A stretch of 64,000 nt of DNA from assembly GCA_031548885.1 (NCBI GenBank), contig JAVBQO010000001.1:186001-250000 (forward strand), given 5' to 3'. This document shows, one piece after another, positions 59,578-64,000 of this stretch. The stretch is from JAVBQO01 sp031548885. GTDB taxonomy: Bacteria > Patescibacteriota > Saccharimonadia > Saccharimonadales > Saccharimonadaceae. How positions within the stretch are numbered: position 1 is the stretch's first letter; every line of letters begins with the position of its first letter. Under the pieces are notes generated by a model. That model searched no databases. It saw nothing but the letters and a program-made list of their open reading frames with translations, and was not told where the DNA came from. A program made the position numbers and the translations under genes.

Positions 59578-59642
59578 TCTTGACACATATAAATCTCGCA
59601 ACGTGTTTTGGTTTTTGGTTCTCGCAATCGAACTGTTAATGA

Positions 59643-60032
59643 TTATATATCAAGATCGTCTAAATCCGCAAGCTCTTCGCGGGTTTTTTTCGCCAAATCC
59701 GATTCGTTTTCCACAGTTTCAGATGGAGAATTGTCCACATCGTTGTCATCACGGCGCTGCGATGTTGGTTGTGCGCCATCAATTCGGTCGACATCAACGA
59801 TTTTCAGGTTGTAACGCGCGTCGTTTTTCGTGCCCAGCGCCCGCAGCAAATTTCGCAAACTTTGCGCCGTGCTGCCGCGTTTGCCAATGACCCGCCCGAT
59901 ATCATCCGGATCCACCGTCAACTCCAGCAAAACGCCTTTTTCATCAATCGTGCGGTCGATTTTGACAGCATCGGGATTTCCAACCAGTTGTTTGACAATA
60001 TACTCAATAAATTGTTGGTCGATCGTCGACAT
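59643..60032 (-). CDS. khpA: KH-domain RNA-binding protein KhpA with an acidic C-terminal tail
   Basis: 129 residues; KhpA itself is about 75-80. Residues 1-78 carry the single KH domain (QQFIEYIVKQLVGNPDAVKI, LELTVDPDDIGRVIGKRGST, AQSLRNLLRALG) with the GKRG loop that binds RNA. The extra 50 residues are Asp/Glu/Ser-rich and disordered (REELADLDDLDI at the end). The family acts with KhpB/Jag in RNA regulation of division and envelope genes in Gram-positives. A GAGGAGGGG ribosome binding site precedes the ATG. It lies downstream of rpsP, the normal neighbourhood. Confidence 0.9.
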   Translation of the reverse strand: MSTIDQQFIEYIVKQLVGNPDAVKIDRTIDEKGVLLELTVDPDDIGRVIGKRGSTAQSLRNLLRALGTKNDARYNLKIVDVDRIDGAQPTSQRRDDNDVDNSPSETVENESDLAKKTREELADLDDLDI

Positions 60033-60088
60033 TACAGCCCCTCCTCTATTACTCTTCTATTGTAGCATAAGCGTGGTTTTCGCAAAGG

Positions 60089-60116
60089 AAAACTCGCCTG
60101 GATTTAGGCGAGTTTT
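60089..60116. terminator. Hairpin downstream of the coiled-coil gene
   Basis: Perfect arms AAAACTCGCC (60089-60098) and GGCGAGTTTT (60107-60116). It lies just past the stop of the gene at 60131 on the minus strand and matches closely the hairpin at 60384-60411. Confidence 0.75.
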
Positions 60117-60130
60117 GGTCACGATAATTT

Positions 60131-60367
60131 TCAAACAGCTTTTTTCTCGAGTTTTGTGATGCGTGTTTCGTGATTGGATAGTTCGCCAGAGATATCTACT
60201 ATCGCAGCCCGAATCGCCGGGATTTGTTCAGTCAACTCTTCGACATGCTCCAATCGAGCACCTATATCTGTCATTTGACCTTGCATGCTGCTCATAGCTT
60301 CGGCCTGACGCTCAAACTGATCGTCAATGTGCTCCATAAATATATCGAGTTTCTCTTCCAAAGTCAT
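60131..60367 (-). CDS. Small coiled-coil protein between rpsP and khpA
   Basis: 78 residues from the ATG at 60367. It is wholly helical with heptad spacing: KLDIFMEHIDDQFERQAEAM, MTDIGARLEHVEELTEQIPA, then IVDISGELSNHETRITKLEK. This layout resembles short coiled-coil proteins often seen next to phage or toxin genes, but no family is assigned. It is bounded on both sides by similar terminators and so forms its own unit. The ribosome binding site is weak. Confidence 0.55.
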   Translation of the reverse strand: MTLEEKLDIFMEHIDDQFERQAEAMSSMQGQMTDIGARLEHVEELTEQIPAIRAAIVDISGELSNHETRITKLEKKAV

Positions 60368-60383
60368 GCGTCCATTATACACA

Positions 60384-60411
60384 AAAACTCGCCGACAATG
60401 CAACGAGTTTT
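60384..60411. terminator. Hairpin downstream of rpsP
   Basis: Arms AAAACTCG (60384-60391) and CGAGTTTT (60404-60411) around a 12-base loop. It lies 19 bp past the rpsP stop on the minus strand, upstream of the coiled-coil gene. The arms share their sequence with those of the hairpin at 60089-60116. Confidence 0.65.
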
Positions 60412-60429
60412 GGTTTCGCGAACGAACTT

Positions 60430-60810
60430 TTACGCTTCAGTTGATTCTTCGGCTTTCGTCTCGGTTTCAACTGGTTCAACCGGCGCTGCTTCTTTCGGTT
60501 GGTTTTTGCGCAGTTTTTCTGGGTTGCGAGTCGACTTTTTCTTGTCGCCGGCGCTGACTTTGACCCAATTTGGCAACTTGATTTTGTCCTGAACCAACAA
60601 TTTGACCACACGCGGCGTTGGTTGTGCGCCGTTGCTCAAATACTTTTCGACCAGCTCGTGATCCAATTTATATTCTTTGGTGTGCGGATTGTACGAGCCG
60701 ACATAGGCGACGACGCGACCGCTGGACGGGTGGCGCTGTGATTCCTGGACGGCAACACGATAAACGGGGTACGCTTTGCGGCCGACGCGTTGCAAACGAA
60801 TTGCTAACAT
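60430..60810 (-). CDS. rpsP: 30S ribosomal protein bS16 with an acidic C-terminal tail
   Basis: 126 residues; standard bS16 has about 80-90. The core (MLAIRLQRVGRKAYPVYRVA, VAYVGSYNPHTKEYKLDHEL, VEKYLSNGAQPTPRVVKLLV) is clear. After about residue 82 the sequence is Lys-rich and then Pro/Glu-rich (KKSTRNPEKLRKNQPKEAAP, then VEPVETETKAEESTEA). A good AAGGAG ribosome binding site lies 10 bases before the ATG. It precedes khpA on the same strand, with the coiled-coil gene between them. Confidence 0.95.
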   Translation of the reverse strand: MLAIRLQRVGRKAYPVYRVAVQESQRHPSSGRVVAYVGSYNPHTKEYKLDHELVEKYLSNGAQPTPRVVKLLVQDKIKLPNWVKVSAGDKKKSTRNPEKLRKNQPKEAAPVEPVETETKAEESTEA

Positions 60811-60862
60811 TAAAATTTTTCTCCTTAGATTTCTGACGGTAATCTTGGTCGATTGTACCAGA

Positions 60863-61603
60863 TCAATCGGTTTTTCGCAATGGTTTCGTCGATTTTGCCG
60901 ACATTTCCTGGTATTTCGCCAAAGCTTGTTTTGCCGCTTCCTGCTGTGCCATTTGCTTCGACGAACCCTGGCCGCGCCCCATCAAACGATCGTTGACGAA
61001 CGCGCCGACCGCGAAAATCTTGTCGTGATCCGGACCGTCCTCCGACAAAACCCGATATTGCGGCGTCTGGTTGTCGATGCGCTGCGAAACTTCCTGCAGA
61101 TGCGATTTCGGATCGCGCCAACTACCTTCGTCCAGAATCTGATCCAATTTGTACAAAATATTTTTCGCAATGAATTCCGCCGCCACGTCGTAGCCTTTGT
61201 CGAGATAGATCGCCCCGGTCAAAGCCTCGAACGCGTTGGCCAAAATCTGTTGTCTGGCCCGATCAGAACCGTGCTTTTCGCCGCGCGACATGCGAATCAA
61301 CGGCTCGTAGCCAAGTTTCGCGCCAGCCTCGCCGATCGATTCGGTGCGCACCAACGACGATCGCCACGAAGTCAAAATGCCTTCCGGCTCGCTGTAATTC
61401 AGAAACAAAAACCGCGTGGCGACCAATTCCAGAACCGCATCGCCCAAAAATTCCAATCGTTCATTGTGTTCGCGAGCCGATTTCTTGTGCTCGTTCATGT
61501 AGCTACGATGCGTGAAAGCCGTCACCAACAGATCAATATCATCAAATTCAAAACCCAACTTTTCGCGCGCAAAATCCTGATACGGCGTCGTGTCGATACC
61601 CAT
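60863..61603 (-). CDS. rnc: Ribonuclease III
   Basis: 246 residues; cuts double-stranded RNA in rRNA maturation and decay. The catalytic signature NERLEFLGDAVLELVATRFL is present, with the later metal residues in NAFEALTGAIYLDKG. The dsRNA-binding domain (about 165-235) ends GRGQGSSKQMAQQEAAKQAL. The start overlaps the Nudix stop by one base (TAATG), so it is translated after the Nudix gene. Confidence 0.96.
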   Translation of the reverse strand: MGIDTTPYQDFAREKLGFEFDDIDLLVTAFTHRSYMNEHKKSAREHNERLEFLGDAVLELVATRFLFLNYSEPEGILTSWRSSLVRTESIGEAGAKLGYEPLIRMSRGEKHGSDRARQQILANAFEALTGAIYLDKGYDVAAEFIAKNILYKLDQILDEGSWRDPKSHLQEVSQRIDNQTPQYRVLSEDGPDHDKIFAVGAFVNDRLMGRGQGSSKQMAQQEAAKQALAKYQEMSAKSTKPLRKTD

Positions 61604-62103
61604 TATCGAATGTCTCCGCGCTGACGCAAACGTTTTTTGGCTAGCAGCATCAATTTGCCGATGTCTTCGTATTCGATGGCGTCCAGCGCGTCATTGAATT
61701 TGAACCATTTTATGCCGTTCATCCATTCTTCCTTTTTGATTTTGTTGGTGTCGCCCAGCGCATGCACCAGATAAATTTGCGTCGTCATCAACACCAACGT
61801 GTTCATGCGGCGATAGCGAAAGTGAATTTTGCCCAACCAACAAATCACTTCAACTTCGTGCACACCGGCTTCTTCGCCGATTTCGCGGATGGCGGTTTCC
61901 TGGGCGGTTTCGCCCTCCTCGATGTGGCCTTTTGGAATCGTCCATCGATCTTTGCTGTCTTGGATCAATAGCACTTCCAAATTGCCAGATTTGGTAAAGC
62001 GATAAATAATTCCGCCGGCAGTCGGTTCGCGAACGACCTCTTGGATTGAGGGTTTTTCGCGTTTGAAATATTTCGTGAATTTATCAAACTTTGGTGCTGG
62101 CAT
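61603..62103 (-). CDS. Nudix hydrolase (diadenosine-polyphosphate/8-oxo-dGTP hydrolase type)
   Basis: 166 residues from the ATG at 62103, chosen because GGAG lies seven bases before it; GTG at 62109 and ATG at 62106 are alternatives. The Nudix box is GHIEEGETAQETAIREIGEE then AGV, preceded by AGGIIYRFTKSGNLEVLLIQ and WTIPKGH. This closely matches the Ap4A/MutT-like NUDIX group. It overlaps nusB by 20 bp and precedes rnc, an order that ties it to core RNA metabolism. Confidence 0.9.
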   Translation of the reverse strand: MPAPKFDKFTKYFKREKPSIQEVVREPTAGGIIYRFTKSGNLEVLLIQDSKDRWTIPKGHIEEGETAQETAIREIGEEAGVHEVEVICWLGKIHFRYRRMNTLVLMTTQIYLVHALGDTNKIKKEEWMNGIKWFKFNDALDAIEYEDIGKLMLLAKKRLRQRGDIR

Positions 62104-62542
62104 CATCACTCTCCTGACTCATCTGGCGATAAACCGTTCCCAGCACGCCGTTGACGAATTTAGAAGAGTTTTCCGAACCGAATGATTTGGCAAGTTCGAC
62201 AGCTTCGTTGATCACGACTTTCGGCGGCACAATGTCGGCAAAATTCTGTAATTCGTACACCGCCATTCGCAAAATCGTGCGGTCGACGCCGGCGATTTGC
62301 GAAATCGGCCAATCGGGCGCCACCGGTTGAATTACAGCATCAAGTTCCGCAGCATCCGCCGCTACGCCATCGACGAGCTTTTTGACGAAATCTTTGTCTT
62401 CGACGGCTTTTTGATATCGTTCTAGATTTCGGCCCAAAACTTCGTCTAGTGTGACGGTTGTGTCGTCGCTGCCTTTACGAAAATCGTACTCGTACAGCGT
62501 CTGTAATGCAATAATTCTACCGAGGTGACGGTTACTTGCCAT
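62084..62542 (-). CDS. nusB: Transcription antitermination protein NusB
   Basis: 152 residues, all-helical, with family landmarks: NRHLGRIIALQTLYEYDFRK, DWPISQIAGVDRTILRMAVY and PPKVVINEAVELAKSFGSEN followed by SSKFVNGVLGTVYR. NusB binds BoxA RNA with NusE to support rRNA antitermination. It shares a transcript with rpmF upstream. Its partner nusA begins at the far left of this window, not in this operon. Confidence 0.93.
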   Translation of the reverse strand: MASNRHLGRIIALQTLYEYDFRKGSDDTTVTLDEVLGRNLERYQKAVEDKDFVKKLVDGVAADAAELDAVIQPVAPDWPISQIAGVDRTILRMAVYELQNFADIVPPKVVINEAVELAKSFGSENSSKFVNGVLGTVYRQMSQESDDASTKV

Positions 62543-62567
62543 GGTTTAGAAAACCCCTATTTTTATA

Positions 62568-62714
62568 TTATGCGGCTTTTTTGCCAGTTTCTCTTTTGGT
62601 GGTTTGAACTTTGACCGGTGATTTTCCGTTCACGACACGCGCCAATTTCAATTTCAAGTGGCTGCGCCGCAAACCCGTTTTGCGTGGGCTGGATTGTTTC
62701 TTTGGCTTACCCAT
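62568..62714 (-). CDS. rpmF: 50S ribosomal protein bL32
   Basis: 48 residues, opening MGKPKKQSSPRKTGLRRSHL and followed by a Lys-rich tail. The family pattern is a basic start with two Ser-Pro turns followed by RRSHxxL. The zinc-binding cysteines of some L32 forms are absent. It is too short for usual gene tracks but has a GGAG ribosome binding site 7 bases before the ATG. It lies 25 bp upstream of nusB on the same strand. Confidence 0.85.
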   Translation of the reverse strand: MGKPKKQSSPRKTGLRRSHLKLKLARVVNGKSPVKVQTTKRETGKKAA

Positions 62715-62848
62715 TGCTTCTCCTTTGGTTTATATTATTTCACAGTCACATGACATTATAGCCAAAAATATTGTTTTTCGCAACAAAGTATTGACTTATC
62801 ATTGTGGTTGTGGTAATATGATTGCATTCTAATATAGGATATTGAATT

Positions 62849-63340
62849 ATGAATAATCCACCCATCATTACCGTACACGGACGCGGACACGAGCCCGTTG
62901 AACGTCACAACTCTCGGCCACACTATAGTATGCGCCGATTAGCTGTTGGTGTCATCGGTGTCACGCTTTTGGTTGGGGCCGTAAAAGAAGCGCCTGCATT
63001 TTTCAACCAGCTTACCACCGATGACCGCGGTACCGAACAAACTCAAACATACCACGACGGCGATGTCACTGTGCTGGACGGAGCAAACCTTCGAACCAGC
63101 CCGCACACGGTCAGCAATAGTCAGGAACCGAATGTTTGCGCAGTTCCAAAGAATGATCTGTACCTGTCCCCCGACGTGATCAGCTATCACGGAACTGACG
63201 AGAACGGTGCATGGTACGAGATTAATGACCCGGCGAGCACCCTAGCAGGAACCGGCTGCTCCTACGAGACCAACGTCTACATCAACCAGCAGGGCATCAG
63301 ACCCGACACAGAATCAATCATTGCAGCGAACAACGAATAG
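62849..63340 (+). CDS. Membrane-anchored protein with an SH3-like outer domain, probably acquired
   Basis: 163 residues, family not firmly assigned. One membrane helix (about 30-46, LAVGVIGVTLLVGAVK) separates a short basic cytosolic start from an outer domain. That domain has an SH3b-like opening (VTVLDGANLRTSPH) and a WYEI strand (ENGAWYEINDP). Two Cys residues could form a disulfide. AGGA lies 9 bases before the ATG. Codon use differs from neighbours and no TTTCGCAA word falls in the gene. It meets leuS end to end with no gap. Confidence 0.55.
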   Translation: MNNPPIITVHGRGHEPVERHNSRPHYSMRRLAVGVIGVTLLVGAVKEAPAFFNQLTTDDRGTEQTQTYHDGDVTVLDGANLRTSPHTVSNSQEPNVCAVPKNDLYLSPDVISYHGTDENGAWYEINDPASTLAGTGCSYETNVYINQQGIRPDTESIIAANNE

Positions 63341-64000
63341 CTACTTGACCACAATATTCAATATCCGCCCCGGCACGTAAATCACGCGTGCCGGTTTTTG
63401 GTCGCCGACGAAGTTTCGCACGTTTTCGATTGCCAAACCGGCTGATTTGACGTCGTTTTCGGTGGCGGTTTTCGCAACCACGATTTCGCCGCGCAGTTTG
63501 CCATTAACCTGAACCGCGATCGTCATTTCGTCGCATTCGATATACTGCTCGTTCCACGACGGCCAATCACTAGTGTGAATCGACGTTTCGTTTCGCAGGC
63601 CTTCGCGCCAAATTTCCTCAGCCATGTGCGGCGCAAACGGCGCAATTAGCTGAGTAAGTTTCGCGACGCTTTCCCGCCAGGTTTCTCCGCCGCCAATCTG
63701 TAATTTTGTCAAGTCATTCACCGATTCCATCAATGCTGCAATCGCAGTGTTGAACTGCAATTTCGTGACGTCGTCACTGACTTTTTTGATAGTTTTGTTG
63801 ACGATTCGCAGGACTTTTTCGTCGTCATTCGTGTCGTGATTTTCACTTTCGCAGATTTCCTGCGTCAAATTCCAAAATCGTCCCAGAAATCGATAAACTC
63901 CCGCCAAACCGGATTCGCTCCATGGTGTCGATTGGTCGAATGGTGCCAAAAACAACACGATCATGCGCAGCGCGTCCGCGCCGTAGCCGCTGTCAATCAC
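63341..64000 (-). CDS. leuS: Leucyl-tRNA synthetase (C-terminal part, cut by window edge)
   Basis: 219 codons are visible. They cover the end of the catalytic domain (MIDSGYGADALRMIVLFLAP then QSTPWSESGLAGVYRFLGRF), the anticodon-binding helical domain (FNTAIAALMESVNDLTKL, APFAPHMAEEIWREGL) and the C-terminal extension (IAVQVNGKLRGEIVVAKTA to PARVIYVPGRILNIVVK). The KMSKS loop would lie just beyond the right edge. The M at 64000 is internal, not the start. Confidence 0.95.
   Translation of the reverse strand: MIDSGYGADALRMIVLFLAPFDQSTPWSESGLAGVYRFLGRFWNLTQEICESENHDTNDDEKVLRIVNKTIKKVSDDVTKLQFNTAIAALMESVNDLTKLQIGGGETWRESVAKLTQLIAPFAPHMAEEIWREGLRNETSIHTSDWPSWNEQYIECDEMTIAVQVNGKLRGEIVVAKTATENDVKSAGLAIENVRNFVGDQKPARVIYVPGRILNIVVK

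Larger units (their letters stand above)
1..64000. repeat. Dispersed short word TTTTCGCAA / TTGCGAAAA across the window
   Basis: By hand I counted 28 copies of the 8-mer TTTCGCAA (either strand) in positions 1-10,100, where equal base use predicts about 0.3. A fifth base of T commonly precedes it, giving TTTTCGCAA, and A or T commonly follows. Examples are 341-349, 1543-1551 and 5534-5542. Both orientations occur in every region, within and between genes and in any reading frame. It is missing from pilB (7930-9555), the genes at 10127-10762, 58832-59527 and 62849-63340, and the insert within gatA. Confidence 0.85.

Noticed and set aside
1..64000. Recoded TGA (code 25, as in Gracilibacteria/Absconditabacteria)
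   Set aside because: Several core genes end in TGA followed directly by the next start (pepN, thioredoxin, transketolase N-subunit). No internal in-frame TGA needs to be read as glycine.
1..64000. The dispersed TTTTCGCAA word as a CRISPR repeat or insertion-sequence remnant
   Set aside because: Copies are only 8-9 bp, irregularly spaced and inside conserved codons of essential genes, with no spacer-repeat periodicity or flanking duplications.

Overview
The window looks like a chromosome segment of a Candidate Phyla Radiation (Patescibacteria) bacterium, most likely Candidatus Saccharibacteria (TM7). This assignment is an inference. It rests on very compact gene packing with many 1-4 bp overlaps, small lineage-type membrane proteins, leaderless-looking promoters, a reduced sugar-phosphate metabolism, a PilB-type ATPase and a sortase, and ordinary use of TGA as stop, which argues against the code-25 CPR lineages. 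There are 73 protein genes or gene remnants, one tRNA (Gln, CUG), no rRNA, no CRISPR array, no recognisable insertion sequence, and no gene-free stretch above about 300 bp.

Layout. 1-10.1 kb: 5' end of nusA, M1 aminopeptidase, a frameshifted GNAT gene, an RNase HII-YraN fusion with a membrane thioredoxin and rplS, malic enzyme, frameshifted Nudix and alpha/beta-hydrolase genes, pilB and a TrmH-type methyltransferase. 10.1-16.4 kb: a foreign-looking membrane protein, dnaE, three small membrane or envelope genes, galU. 16.4-24.8 kb: the gatC-gatA-x-y-gatB operon, with a histidine-phosphatase domain embedded inside GatA, then uvrB and an unknown gene. 24.8-31.6 kb: a sugar-phosphate operon read leftward (gapA, rpiB, membrane protein, rpe, split transketolase, phosphoesterase, class II aldolase, PfkB kinase). 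31.7-37.8 kb: relA/spoT, sortase, pyrophosphatase, glycerophosphodiesterase, FKBP isomerase, ABC exporter. 37.8-44.4 kb: pheT and pheS separated by seven accessory genes, mostly nucleotide and metabolite housekeeping. 44.5-53.5 kb: membrane and envelope genes (aquaporin, RmuC, PAP2 phosphatase, SulP transporter, GAP-family protein, glutamine amidotransferase). 53.5-64 kb: trxB, P-type ATPase, tRNA-Gln, the trmD/khpA/rpsP region, rnc, Nudix, nusB, rpmF, and the 3' end of leuS.

Themes. (1) The strongest genome-wide signal is a short non-palindromic word, TTTTCGCAA / TTGCGAAAA, scattered at about 2-3 copies per kb in both orientations inside genes. It behaves like a DNA uptake sequence or a HIP1-like repeat, and it is absent from several genes that look recently acquired. 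(2) At least ten genes have a TATAAT-type -10 box ending about 6 bp before the ATG, so their mRNAs should be leaderless. (3) GatA carries an in-frame insertion of about 190 residues resembling a histidine phosphatase that has lost the motif-1 arginine. (4) Three accessory genes in 2.8-7.3 kb carry single-base frameshifts, all explained by one-base changes in homopolymers. All start choices, domain calls and counts were made by reading; no database search was run.
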